A stretch of 64,000 nucleotides of DNA from CAWAHD01 sp963781785 (GTDB taxonomy: Bacteria > Planctomycetota > Planctomycetia > Isosphaerales > Isosphaeraceae), in assembly GCA_963781785.1 (NCBI GenBank), contig CAWAHD010000002.1, forward strand, positions 3,968,001-4,032,000, given 5' to 3'. Positions 9,091-17,746 of this stretch are shown piece after piece. The notes below the pieces were generated by a model that was not told the DNA's origin, ran no database searches, and was given only the letters and a program-made list of their open reading frames with translations. Every line of letters begins with the position of its first letter. Position 1 is the stretch's first letter. The position numbers and the translations under genes were made by a program.

Positions 9091-9426
9091 GGTGATCCTC
9101 CCTCCTGGTTGGAGAATCACCAATTTGATATCAACTGGCGTCGGTGGGGAATTCTAATTGTCGTTCGAAGGGATGCGGTGGGGAATTCTAGTTGTCGTCA
9201 TGGGGAATTCTAATTGTCGCTGATCAGACGACCTCCGGTCATTGCCCGAGGGCGATCACCGGGTTACACGCAGCGGCCATGAGTGGCTATCGAAGGACCG
9301 TCAAGCGATTTCATGAGCCCGGTGATTGCCGCGAGTTGACTTTCTCATGCTATCGACGGATTCCACTCATGACCAACGACTAACGGAATGAAGACACTGG
9401 TCGGGTACGACCAGTGGCACCCAGAA

Positions 9427-10271
9427 ATGCTTACCAGTCCCGCACGCCGTGCTACCGTGGAATCACAACGCCTTGCCTCTGCATCAATTAAAGCCAATTC
9501 AACGGTATTGCGGCGAGGTCCGAGATCGAGCAGCACTTGACTCGCGGCGATCCGGTGGCCGTCAGACGATCGGCCGGCGCTGTCGTCCCTCACGGCACAC
9601 GAGGGCCCCGCTGCGATCCGCGAACCCTCCATTCCTGACGATCTCTTTGGTTGTTGGTCTCCCCCCCCTCGTAACCGCTACAGCCGGAATCCCTCGCGAG
9701 GATTCTTTGCGAGAACGGCAACCAATCATGTCGGCCAACTTTATTCAGCAACTCTCTACATCCCCAATCCCGCCAACGTTCTGACGCACGGAATAGCGTC
9801 CAATTGCGGGCATAGACTTCTCACTTGCGCACACCCTGTTTCATAATGTATCCAGAGGATTAAGTGTGCGAGATCTAGGGCATGGGCCGCACCTCCTCTT
9901 TCACCTCTTGCAAGCGACGACAACATCAAGAAGCTCAGCCCAGCCGTCGTGTCTGGCACGCCGGTGCACAAGGCCGTCGTTTCCGCGGCAAACGCCCGCG
10001 CGACCGACGCCAGGAACAACAATGACCCGACAGATGGCTAGAACTGTTGCCGCACAGGGGTCGGGCTTCTTTGCGGTAGGTCAGGCTTTCCAGCCTGACA
10101 TTCCAAGGAGTCAGGCTGCAAAGCCTGACCTACAAAAGACCTGGCTGTTTAGCCGTGTGTCGCGTCGTCGAAAAACGAGGACCTCTCCCGTACCGGGCCC
10201 TACCTGTCGCGGCTCGGCTCAACCCGGCCGCTTGACCCACTCACATTGCCCCGCAACCGGAGTCCCCATTC
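9427..10271. other. Intergenic region, 0.8 kb, no supported gene
   Basis: Short frames on both strands have no recognisable domains. The only clear structure is the inverted repeat at 10076-10133, listed separately. The segment just before 10272 holds the presumed upstream region of the STGPRT protein gene. Confidence 0.4.
10076..10133. repeat. Palindromic GTAGGTCAGGCT repeat
   Basis: Two 24-base arms (10076-10099 and 10110-10133) are near-perfect reverse complements, and each arm also contains its own small palindrome (TCAGGCT, TTCC, AGCCTGA). This type of GTAGGTCAGGCTTT...AGCCTGAC repeat is common between genes in planctomycetes (established from general knowledge). It could act as a transcription terminator or a REP-like element. 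Confidence 0.7.
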
Positions 10272-12086
10272 ATGCCGACCTCCCAGAAGATGATCGAAAG
10301 TAATCGCAGGAATGCGCAAAAGAGCACAGGGCCTCGTACATATACTGGTAAGAACATATCAAAATATAATAGATTGAGACACGGTCTCACCGCGGCCACG
10401 GTGGTGATTCCGACCGAGGAGAGAGCCGCGTTTGACGAGCGGATGGGCGACGTCGCGGAGACAGTTGCATGCCGCAGTGTTCTGGAGGAGCTCCTGGTCT
10501 CGCAACTGGTCCATGCGTCGTGGGTGCACGACCGCTCAGTGAAGATCCAGACCGCGAGGCTGAGTGCCAGTATCGAAGGTGCATCGGCCCGCGAGTTTGA
10601 GGAGGTCTGCACGCTCGGGCAGCGACTGTTTCACGATCCCAGAGTTCCCAATGAGATCTCAGGCGCCATTCCCTGGGACCATGTCGGATCGCGGACCTCG
10701 CACACGGGAGCCGCTTGCAACCCCAACGATCCGGCCATGATCGTGCGAATCCTCAGCTCGACCGTCGTGGGCTGCCAGTGGCTCCTGGACAACTGGGCGG
10801 AGCTCAAGGAGCTCCTTGATGACGGAGGGGTCTGGCAGGGCAACCATAAGTTCAAGGCCGCAAGACTCATGGGGAAGCAACCGGCCGATTGCCTGAACTC
10901 CAGGAAAATTGCAACTCTCTACGTCGCGAGCTGGTCGCTCAATTCGTTGCGCGGCCACGCGTATTCCGAGCAGCGCAGCGACTTCGGGCGCCGCGAGTAC
11001 CGGCACTACATTCGAAGAGTGCGGGCAACATGGCCAGATATGATCAATGCCATCGATCATGTGAACGCGCGGCGAGTACTGGTGCGGATTGTCGAAAAGG
11101 AGGTCGAAGCCGTGCAGGCGAAGCTCGCTCTCGCCCGCGAGCGAGCCGCCAGCGACGAGGCGCGCCGGGCCGACTGCCTGTCGTTCGACGACACGCACAC
11201 AGGAGAGCTGCTCAGGCGATACGAAACGGCTAGTCACAAGAAGTTCGTGCGCTCTCTCCACGAGCTTTTCAAGCTCCGCCGCGCGGCCGAGGCGGCCGGC
11301 TGCGAGGAGCTGTTCGATCCCGGCGCAAGACGACGGTCGCCGGAGGCAGAAAATCGCGACCCTGACAACTCCGACAATCCGCAAAATGGTAACGGGCCGC
11401 AGACCACCGACAACTCCTGCAATCCGCAACGAGACCACTGGCAACCGGCAACCGACGACTCGTCGAGGGCTCCGTGTTTTTTACCGACCGAAGCCATTGA
11501 GGATTGCGCAGCCGCACCAAACAACCCGAGCGGCAAAAGTTCTGGCGCCGACCGCGACAATCTGGCCCCGACTGGGCCTGGATGCGAACCAAACCTGCGC
11601 CACGCGGTGAGTTCTCAATGCGAACCCAGCGACAGAACGGTGACCGGGGCTCAAACCGCGCCAGACCGCCCGGCCGTCGCTGGTGCGGATGACAATCCCA
11701 CCACGTGGCGGCTCCCCACTGCGATGCACCTGCTCTTGTTGATTGTTCTCATGGTGCAAGCATTGACGCTCTTGGCCGCTTCCGATCACGACGTGGCCGG
11801 TCGTGTCGACGACGTGCCCACGTTCCTGCTCGCCCCTCCCGGCGGTTTGAACTCGCCATCCTATTCAACTCCGGCGGACGCACGTGGGAATGACGCACCC
11901 TCACCCGATCACTCGCCGCGCGAGTTTCCGGCCGAGAATCCGGCCGAGCGCGGCGGAGCTCTGCTCGATCAAAGCCTCGGGATCGTGCAAGAACCGATGA
12001 AAGTACTCGAAGGTCACATAGCCCTCGTAGCCTCAAGGAGACGATGCTCAGGAACTGCGCGAATATCAATATCAGTTGCCGGATAG
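10272..12086 (+). CDS. Planctomycete hypothetical protein with STGPRT N-terminal motif
   Basis: The 604-residue product starts MPTSQKMIESNRRNAQKSTGPRT and continues with NRLRHGLTAATVVIP, the signature of a widespread planctomycete/acidobacterial family of unknown role. Residues 30-330 are helical and charged. Residues 340-480 are low-complexity Asn/Asp/Pro-rich. A hydrophobic segment near residues 480-500 (HLLLLIVLMVQALTLLAA) could anchor it in the membrane. The last 60 or so codons run antisense over a sugar-isomerase-like remnant (11901-12032), so the C-terminus probably acquired its sequence by extension into junk DNA. Confidence 0.7.
   Translation: MPTSQKMIESNRRNAQKSTGPRTYTGKNISKYNRLRHGLTAATVVIPTEERAAFDERMGDVAETVACRSVLEELLVSQLVHASWVHDRSVKIQTARLSASIEGASAREFEEVCTLGQRLFHDPRVPNEISGAIPWDHVGSRTSHTGAACNPNDPAMIVRILSSTVVGCQWLLDNWAELKELLDDGGVWQGNHKFKAARLMGKQPADCLNSRKIATLYVASWSLNSLRGHAYSEQRSDFGRREYRHYIRRVRATWPDMINAIDHVNARRVLVRIVEKEVEAVQAKLALARERAASDEARRADCLSFDDTHTGELLRRYETASHKKFVRSLHELFKLRRAAEAAGCEELFDPGARRRSPEAENRDPDNSDNPQNGNGPQTTDNSCNPQRDHWQPATDDSSRAPCFLPTEAIEDCAAAPNNPSGKSSGADRDNLAPTGPGCEPNLRHAVSSQCEPSDRTVTGAQTAPDRPAVAGADDNPTTWRLPTAMHLLLLIVLMVQALTLLAASDHDVAGRVDDVPTFLLAPPGGLNSPSYSTPADARGNDAPSPDHSPREFPAENPAERGGALLDQSLGIVQEPMKVLEGHIALVASRRRCSGTARISISVAG
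11901..12032 (-). pseudogene. C-terminal remnant of a sugar phosphate isomerase/epimerase (TIM barrel)
   Basis: Read on the minus strand from 12032, the sequence gives GYEGYVTFEYFHRFLHDPEA, then LIEQSSAALGRILGRKLA to a TGA at 11901. This closely resembles the end of AP-endonuclease-2-type sugar isomerases, where a Glu-containing strand is followed by HYPEALIYQTSD. A stop codon sits just upstream in frame, so only about 43 codons survive. It lies fully inside, and antisense to, the 3' end of the STGPRT gene. Confidence 0.55.
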
Positions 12087-12403
12087 TCGCCTTTCGCTCC
12101 GCGAAAGTTGTGGAGGTCAGTGCTTTCCGTGGTTAAAAACTCCGCCATTGTCTGGGCTCGTTTCCCGGTCATTTGATGGCGATTCGCCAGACTCCGCTTC
12201 AATCTGTGCCCGGAAGGTAAGCGGTTTGCGCAACGATCAGATCACGCATTCGCGACTTCACCGAACCGCGATCGGATTCAGAAAGGAGTCGATCGAGATT
12301 GTGCCTTGACTCCCCACGGCAAAAAGTGCGTGATGGGGAGGATTCCTGATTGTGCTCCTGGACGCTCGTTTCCCGATTATTCCGATAACAGCGAGGCTCG
12401 GTC
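12087..12403. other. Intergenic region with a small hairpin
   Basis: A perfect stem (CTTTCGC, TCC loop, GCGAAAG) lies at 12091-12107, just after the stop of the STGPRT gene; it could be a terminator without a T-run. Nothing else is recognisable. A GAGG at 12393-12396 sits 7 bases before the ATC at 12404 and is the likely ribosome binding site of the next gene. Confidence 0.4.
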
Positions 12404-14254
12404 ATCAAGAAGGTCATCGTCGTCGGTCTGGATGGTCTCGAACCGCGCATCGTGTCGCGGTTGCTCGAAGGGAACCAATTGCCGCACCTGGCACGGCTCA
12501 AGGATCGCGGCGGTTTCTCGCGCGTTGCCACCACGCGTCCGGCCCAGACGCCGGTCGCTTGGTCCACGTTCGCAACGGGGACAAACCCCGGTGGACACGG
12601 GATCTTCGACTTCCTGCGTCGCAATCCCAAAACTTATCTGCCCGACCTCGCTCTCAATCGCTATGAGCAGAAGAATGCGTTCCTTCCCCCCAAGGCCGTC
12701 AATTTGCGGCGCGGCACACCGGTCTGGGATATTCTGAAAACGGCTGGCCTTGGCTCGACTGTGCTCCGCTGCCCGTGCACCTATCCCCCCGATTCGCTCC
12801 GCGGCCAGATGCTCTCGGGGATGGGTGTCCCCGACCTGAGAGGAGGGCTTGGCACAGCCACGTTCTATACGACGAGCGCAGATGAGAGACCACGCGAGAG
12901 CGAGAACGTGGTCCGCCTTCAGGCGATCGGCGACCGGGCATTCAGCGCTTATCTCGTCGGTCCGCGTAATCCCAAGACGGGGGGCGACCTGCGCCTGGAA
13001 ATCACGCTTCGGGTCGATTCCGAAGGCAAGCGCGTCGTGCTTCAATCGGATGGATCACCCAAAGAGCTGGTGATCGGCCCCCACGGTTTCAGCGACTGGC
13101 TGCGCGTCAAGTTCAAGCTCGGGCTCTTGCAATCGATCCGTGGGATGGTGCGGTTTCATCTCGTTCGTTGCGAGCCCGACCTTGCCTTGTACGCTTCCCC
13201 GATCAATTTCGATCCGGAATCACCGCTCTTTTCGATCAGCGAACCGCCCGAGTATGCCGGTGAGCTCGCCCGGCGCATCGGCCTGTATTACACAACCGGC
13301 ATGGTCGAAGATCATGCCGGTCTCAACAACGAACGGATCTCGGAGGAGACGTTTCTCGACCAGTGCGCAATCGCGTGGAGCGAGCGCGAAGCGATGATGC
13401 TGCACGAGCTGAAGTCGTTCGAGTCCGGGTTGTTCTACTGCTTGTTCGACACCCCCGATCGGATTCAGCACCTCTTCTGGCGCTTCGGCGAGCCCGATCA
13501 CCCGGCCAATCGCGGCGAGCAACCGGATGCCCGGTTTACCGAGGTCATCGCTGACGCCTATCGCCGATGCGATGTAATCGTTGGCAAGGCCCTCGAGTAT
13601 GCCGACGATCAGACGTTGTTCATCGCACTGTCCGATCATGGATTTAACAGCTTTCAGCGCGGCGTTCACCTGAATTCCTGGCTTTTGACCAATGGCTTCC
13701 TGGCACTTCGCGAAGGAGCCCGGCCCGGCGAGGCAGCCGGTGACCTCCTCCGGCAGGTCGACTGGGGACGGACCAAGGCCTATGCCCTGGGGCTCAGCGG
13801 GATCTACCTCAATCTCAAAGGCCGGGAGCAGGAAGGTCTGGTCTCCCGTGATGATGCGGATTCGGTGAAGAAGGCCTTGGTCGAAGCGCTATCCGGCCTG
13901 GTCGATCCCCACCGCCAGGGTACTCGTGCCATCGAGCGGGTGCTGCCGCGCGAACAGGTCTATCAGGGGCCCTACGTGGAGGAAGCACCCGATCTGGTGG
14001 TCGACTTTGCTCCGGGATACCGCGTCTCCTGGTCGACATCGATGGGCGGCGTCGCCGAGGAACATTTTGAAGACAATGTCAAGAAGTGGAGCGGCGACCA
14101 CATCATCAACCCGGACCGGGTCCCCGGCGTCCTGTTCATGAATCGGCCGTTCCGTGGAGAGATGCCGCGGCTCCTGGACCTGGCGCCGACGATCCTGGCT
14201 TATCTGGGGGTTCCCAAGGGTCAGGCGATGGAAGGAGAGTCGCTCTTGCCATGA
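12404..14254 (+). CDS. Alkaline phosphatase / type I phosphodiesterase superfamily protein (first of pair)
   Basis: About 616 residues. Homology to the nucleotide pyrophosphatase/phosphodiesterase fold starts at IKKVIVVGLDGLEP (metal-binding Asp), followed by the nucleophile region QTPVAWSTFATGTNPGGHGIFDFL (Thr), and later ALSDHGFNSF (metal Asp-His) and KKWSGDHIINPDRV (metal His). The first canonical start in frame is the GTG at 12452, which would remove the metal-binding VGLDGLEP; the ATC at 12404 has a well placed GAGG, so I extend to it. There is no signal peptide, suggesting a cytoplasmic enzyme acting on a phosphodiester or phosphoglycerate-type substrate. The stop overlaps the next start (ATGA). 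Confidence 0.8.
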   Translation: MKKVIVVGLDGLEPRIVSRLLEGNQLPHLARLKDRGGFSRVATTRPAQTPVAWSTFATGTNPGGHGIFDFLRRNPKTYLPDLALNRYEQKNAFLPPKAVNLRRGTPVWDILKTAGLGSTVLRCPCTYPPDSLRGQMLSGMGVPDLRGGLGTATFYTTSADERPRESENVVRLQAIGDRAFSAYLVGPRNPKTGGDLRLEITLRVDSEGKRVVLQSDGSPKELVIGPHGFSDWLRVKFKLGLLQSIRGMVRFHLVRCEPDLALYASPINFDPESPLFSISEPPEYAGELARRIGLYYTTGMVEDHAGLNNERISEETFLDQCAIAWSEREAMMLHELKSFESGLFYCLFDTPDRIQHLFWRFGEPDHPANRGEQPDARFTEVIADAYRRCDVIVGKALEYADDQTLFIALSDHGFNSFQRGVHLNSWLLTNGFLALREGARPGEAAGDLLRQVDWGRTKAYALGLSGIYLNLKGREQEGLVSRDDADSVKKALVEALSGLVDPHRQGTRAIERVLPREQVYQGPYVEEAPDLVVDFAPGYRVSWSTSMGGVAEEHFEDNVKKWSGDHIINPDRVPGVLFMNRPFRGEMPRLLDLAPTILAYLGVPKGQAMEGESLLP

Positions 14255-15717
14255 AGATTCTTGTCTTGGGTCTTGATTGCGCCGCTCCGGAACTGCTCTT
14301 CGGCTTCGACGATCTGCCCAACATTCGCCGCCTCATGGATGCCGGTGCTTACGGCCGGCTCGAGAGCGTGATCCCGCCGATCACCGTACCTGCCTGGATG
14401 TGCCTGGCGACTAGCCAGGACCCGGGATCACTGGGAGTTTACGGATTCCGCAACCGCGTCGACCATTCTTACGACGGTCTGAGCATTGCCACGTCGCGAT
14501 CGATCACAGCGCCAGCCATCTGGGACCAGCTCGCGATGGAGGGCAAGCGATCGATCATCGTGGGCGTGCCCCCGGGCTACCCCCCGCGCCGGATCAACGG
14601 CATCTCGGTTGGCTGCTTCTTGACTCCTGATACAGAAAAAAATGTTTTCACCCATCCGGCGGAGGTGTCCGAAGAGATCCGCCAGTTAGTGGGCCGCTAT
14701 CCGGTCGACGTGCAAGGCTTCCGGACCGAGAACAAGGCATGGCTTCGCGACCAGATCTTCGCGATGAGCCGAACCCAGTTTCAGGTCGTCAGGCACTTGC
14801 TCAAGACCAAGGAGTGGGACTATTTCCAGTTCGTCGATATCGGCCTGGACCGGGTCCACCACGGTTTCTGGAAGTATCACGACCCGCAGCATGTCCTCCA
14901 CGAGCCCGACAGCCCGTTCGGAGAGACAGTGCATGACTACTACCGCCAGGTCGACGGAGAAATCGGCCAGGTCCTGGAGCTCTTGAGCGAAGACACGATT
15001 GTCCTGGTGGTGTCCGACCACGGCGCACAGCGACTCGACGGAGGCTTCTGTGTCAACGAGTGGCTGGTGCGAGAAGGGCTGCTCGTGCTCAAGAGTTATC
15101 CCAGAGAGGTTACTCCGTTTTCCAAGCTCGACGTCGACTGGGAGAAAACCAGGGTCTGGAGCGAGGGAGGCTACTACGCGCGTGTATTCTTGAACGTGAA
15201 GGGGCGCGAGCCGCAGGGCGTGATCGAGCCGGCCGGTTACGAGGCATTCCGCGACGAGATCAAAGCAAAGTTCGAGGCGACTCTGGACATACAGGGTAAG
15301 CCGCTGGGGACTCTGGTGTTCAAGCCCGAGGAGATTTATCACAATGTCCGCAACGTGGCTCCGGACCTGATCGTTCACTTCGGTGCGCTCTACTGGCGTT
15401 CGATCGGGGGTGTCGGCTATCCGGAGATTCACATTCTCGAAAACGATACAGGTCCCGACGACTGCAACCACGCTCAATTCGGATCATTCATCCTGGCGGC
15501 CTCGAACAATCCTTTACAGGGTGAGTTTTCAGGCGCCCATCTCCTGGACATCGCGCCCACGCTCCTGGAGCTGGGCGGATACGAAATCCCGTCTTCGATG
15601 CAAGGACGATCGCTCGTTGCCGGCAGGCGTCCGGCATCTCCCGATCCCCAAGGGTACACGCCCGATGACGAGACGATCGTTCGAGATCGCTTGAGTGGCT
15701 TGGGGTACATCGGCTGA
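14251..15717 (+). CDS. Alkaline phosphatase / type I phosphodiesterase superfamily protein (second of pair)
   Basis: The 488-residue product starts MKILVLGLDCAAPELLF with the metal Asp in the first strand, then TVPAWMCLATSQDPG (nucleophile Thr region: PPITVPAW), DYFQFVDIGLDRVHHGFW, and VLVVSDHGAQ with the second metal Asp-His, and a late DDCNHAQFG. The ATG overlaps the stop of the previous gene by four bases (ATGA), so translation of the pair is probably coupled and the two enzymes stoichiometric. The two proteins are paralogues. The AP-superfamily fold is clear; the substrate is not. Confidence 0.85.
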   Translation: MKILVLGLDCAAPELLFGFDDLPNIRRLMDAGAYGRLESVIPPITVPAWMCLATSQDPGSLGVYGFRNRVDHSYDGLSIATSRSITAPAIWDQLAMEGKRSIIVGVPPGYPPRRINGISVGCFLTPDTEKNVFTHPAEVSEEIRQLVGRYPVDVQGFRTENKAWLRDQIFAMSRTQFQVVRHLLKTKEWDYFQFVDIGLDRVHHGFWKYHDPQHVLHEPDSPFGETVHDYYRQVDGEIGQVLELLSEDTIVLVVSDHGAQRLDGGFCVNEWLVREGLLVLKSYPREVTPFSKLDVDWEKTRVWSEGGYYARVFLNVKGREPQGVIEPAGYEAFRDEIKAKFEATLDIQGKPLGTLVFKPEEIYHNVRNVAPDLIVHFGALYWRSIGGVGYPEIHILENDTGPDDCNHAQFGSFILAASNNPLQGEFSGAHLLDIAPTLLELGGYEIPSSMQGRSLVAGRRPASPDPQGYTPDDETIVRDRLSGLGYIG

Positions 15718-15934
15718 GCAAGCCGTGCGTTTCGCGCGTGCGAGCGCAGAATAAGAACACCAGTCGGTTCGCCTCATTCTTTCGTGAACTGCTTGCCACA
15801 CAGTGCCCGGAATGGATATCTTATTCTTGCAGCTTCTCCGTCAACACTCGTGTGGGATTCTGTCCCCTGGTCGATGGCAGCCTCCTGAGATCAGATCGTC
15901 AAGTATCTGAGGGATCAGATCAGATCAAAGCGTG

Positions 15935-16381
15935 ATGAGCTCAACGGTCCGCAAGCGACTGATGCAGTTCTGGATCGGGGCGCTTTTTGTGCTCTGTTTC
16001 CAGGTTCTTGCCGGTCCGCGCGCCGCTTGGGCAGGTTGCGGCCGCCTCGTTGTCTCACAATCCGGGCGGTGGCTTGACTTCAACCGGCTCGATCCGCTCA
16101 TCGTTGGAAAAGCTTTCGTCACAAACCCGGCAGATGCCCCAGGACATAGAGCGCAGCCCATGCCCGGGCAACGTGTGCCATGCTCAGGTCCAAGCTGTTC
16201 CAGCCGGGTTCCCGCACCTCTGTCCACAGTTTCTCAAGAGTCGGATAGCCTCGATCACTGGGGTAGCCTGAATGCAGCGACGCTTGATCAGTTCGTCGCA
16301 CCGTCGGGCTTGATCACAGACCTTCCGGCACCGAGTCCCCGCGGGCGGAAGCCTTCCATCTTTCATCCTCCCCCCGCCTGA
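15935..16381 (+). CDS. Small secreted protein, unknown function
   Basis: The product starts MSSTVRKRLMQFWIGALFVLCFQVLAGPRAAWAGC: a basic start, a hydrophobic core and an Ala-x-Ala cleavage site give a convincing signal peptide of about 33 residues. The mature 115 residues are Ser/Pro-rich with a conserved-looking CSGPSCSS cluster. I do not recognise a named family; similar short CSGPSCS proteins occur in planctomycetes as far as I can recall. The GTG at 15932 is an alternative start in the same frame. Confidence 0.5.
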   Translation: MSSTVRKRLMQFWIGALFVLCFQVLAGPRAAWAGCGRLVVSQSGRWLDFNRLDPLIVGKAFVTNPADAPGHRAQPMPGQRVPCSGPSCSSRVPAPLSTVSQESDSLDHWGSLNAATLDQFVAPSGLITDLPAPSPRGRKPSIFHPPPA

Positions 16382-16550
16382 CATGTCCGATCGAGATTGA
16401 TTCCCCCGGTGCCTCTGGCTGGTCTGACCACTTGTCAAGGTGCTGCGGTCGCGGTCCGGGATGGCCTCGGTTGAGCCAGGCGGCGATCGTCTGCGCAAGC
16501 AGACGGTCATATCTAATATTATCTATACGGTTTTTCAAGGAGTCATGGTC

Positions 16551-17621
16551 ATGACGAGACATCGAGCTGCATTCACGTTGATCGAGCTTCTGGTGGTGAT
16601 TGCCATCATTTCGGTCTTGATCGCCTTGCTTCTGCCGGCCGTGCAAGCAGCGCGCGAGGCTGCCCGGCGGATCCAGTGCACCAACAACCTCAAGCAGTTC
16701 GGGCTGGCGCTCCACAACTACATCGATGCGTTTCAATGCCTCCCCTTCGGCAAGGGAGACAACTACATGTCTGAGATCATGAGTGCGCCGACCTATGGCC
16801 GCTGGTCCACGCACAGCCAGGCGCTCTTGTTTCTCGAGCAGACTTCGCTGTTCAACGCCATCAATTTCAATCTGCCGCCGGAAACCCCGTTCATGGACAA
16901 CTACAACATGGGGTTCATGCCGGTATTTCAGGACCCGAATCGCGAGAACGCGACGGTTTGCCGGATCGCGATTTCGGCATTTTTCTGTCCTTCCGATCCA
17001 GCGGGCCCGGCCAGCTCGCCCGGTTGGAACGGCGGCAACAACTACTACGGCAACGAGGGATCGTGGCTCTGCGACGCTTGCCAGCAGACCCCCAGCACGA
17101 TCGCCCCGGGCTATCTTCCTCAAGGGCCGCTGTTTAACCGAAGTTGCGTCAACCTGGCCAGCATGACCGATGGAACCACCCAGACTGCATTCCTCAGTGA
17201 ACGGCGCCGTGGGCAGGGAACACCCGACTACAGATTCGACATGTACATGATGGGTATGGCGATGACCATCGACCAGACATGGCAGATGTGCAATACCATG
17301 GACATGACGATGGCCATGCCTCTGACAAGCTGGATGGGGGCGACCTGGGCGATCGGCGACATGAGCTCCACGACCTACAATCACGTTTCCACTCCCAATT
17401 CGCGCACTTGTGCCTCGGAGGGCAGTGGTATGATGATGCCGGGAATGTCGATGGCCAACATGGCCGTGCAGCTTCCGCCGTCGAGTTACCATCCGGGCGG
17501 TGTCAACCTGATGTTGGGTGACGGATCGGTGCGATTCATCAAGGAGACGATCGCCTTGAACGTCTGGCGCGCCTTGAGCACTCGGAACGGCGGCGAGGTT
17601 GTCAGCGGCTCCGATTATTGA
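16551..17621 (+). CDS. DUF1559 type II pseudopilin-like protein, Met-rich
   Basis: The 356-residue product begins MTRHRAAFTLIELLVVIAII, a class III prepilin signal cleaved before the Phe and methylated, followed by the N-terminal membrane helix. The DUF1559 signature RRIQCTNNLKQFGLALHNY follows, and the C-terminus has the H-X9-DG box (H-PGGVNLMLG-DG). ATG 16551 lies 8 bases after AAGGAG; the in-frame ATG 16545 is too close. These proteins are a large planctomycete family thought to assemble pseudopili or attach to the cell surface. Residues about 220-300 are extremely Met-rich (DMYMMGMAM, MDMTMAMP, MMMPGMSMANM), which is not a general family trait. Confidence 0.9.
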   Translation: MTRHRAAFTLIELLVVIAIISVLIALLLPAVQAAREAARRIQCTNNLKQFGLALHNYIDAFQCLPFGKGDNYMSEIMSAPTYGRWSTHSQALLFLEQTSLFNAINFNLPPETPFMDNYNMGFMPVFQDPNRENATVCRIAISAFFCPSDPAGPASSPGWNGGNNYYGNEGSWLCDACQQTPSTIAPGYLPQGPLFNRSCVNLASMTDGTTQTAFLSERRRGQGTPDYRFDMYMMGMAMTIDQTWQMCNTMDMTMAMPLTSWMGATWAIGDMSSTTYNHVSTPNSRTCASEGSGMMMPGMSMANMAVQLPPSSYHPGGVNLMLGDGSVRFIKETIALNVWRALSTRNGGEVVSGSDY

Positions 17622-17746
17622 GGATCCATCCGCGAGGCTGGAAACCAAGGCAATCCGGCGCCAGGGTGAACCGAACGCGACGGGCAGAAGCGTCCCGTCG
17701 CGTCTTCTTTCTTGAAAGGGACCGCGGGTTTCTCTCGCGCGGCATC

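Larger units (their letters stand above)
6651..9226 (-). mobile_element. IS21-family insertion sequence (first copy)
   Basis: The element is 2576 bp and carries istA and a frameshifted istB on the minus strand. Both ends begin TGATC and carry multiple copies of an 18-bp terminal repeat: two on the left (6658-6675, 6680-6697; CGACAATTACAATTCCCC type) and three inverted on the right (9146-9163, 9180-9197, 9202-9219; GGGGAATTCTAATTGTCG type). A perfect 7-bp duplication, GACGACC, flanks it at 6644-6650 and 9227-9233. Multiple terminal repeats are typical of IS21 and serve as transposase binding sites. Confidence 0.85.
6597..9424. repeat. Inverted pair of hairpin repeats bracketing the IS21 element
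   Basis: About 30 bases at 6597-6628 (GGGTGCCACTGGTCGTACT, then CGACCAGTG) recur as the reverse complement at 9393-9424 with one or two changes. Each copy is itself palindromic (CACTGGTCG, TACT/TACC loop, CGACCAGTG). With the IS21 element and one target copy removed, the two arms would lie roughly 200 bases apart, giving a small hairpin-ended, MITE-like unit with no coding capacity that the IS21 later entered. Confidence 0.6.

Noticed and set aside
9230..10271. tRNA or small RNA gene
   Set aside because: I looked for cloverleaf-like pairing and a TTCGAATC-type arm and found none; only the palindrome at 10076-10133 stands out.
16314..17648. 444-codon minus-strand frame
   Set aside because: Antisense to the DUF1559 gene; His-rich because of the Met (ATG) codons on the other strand.
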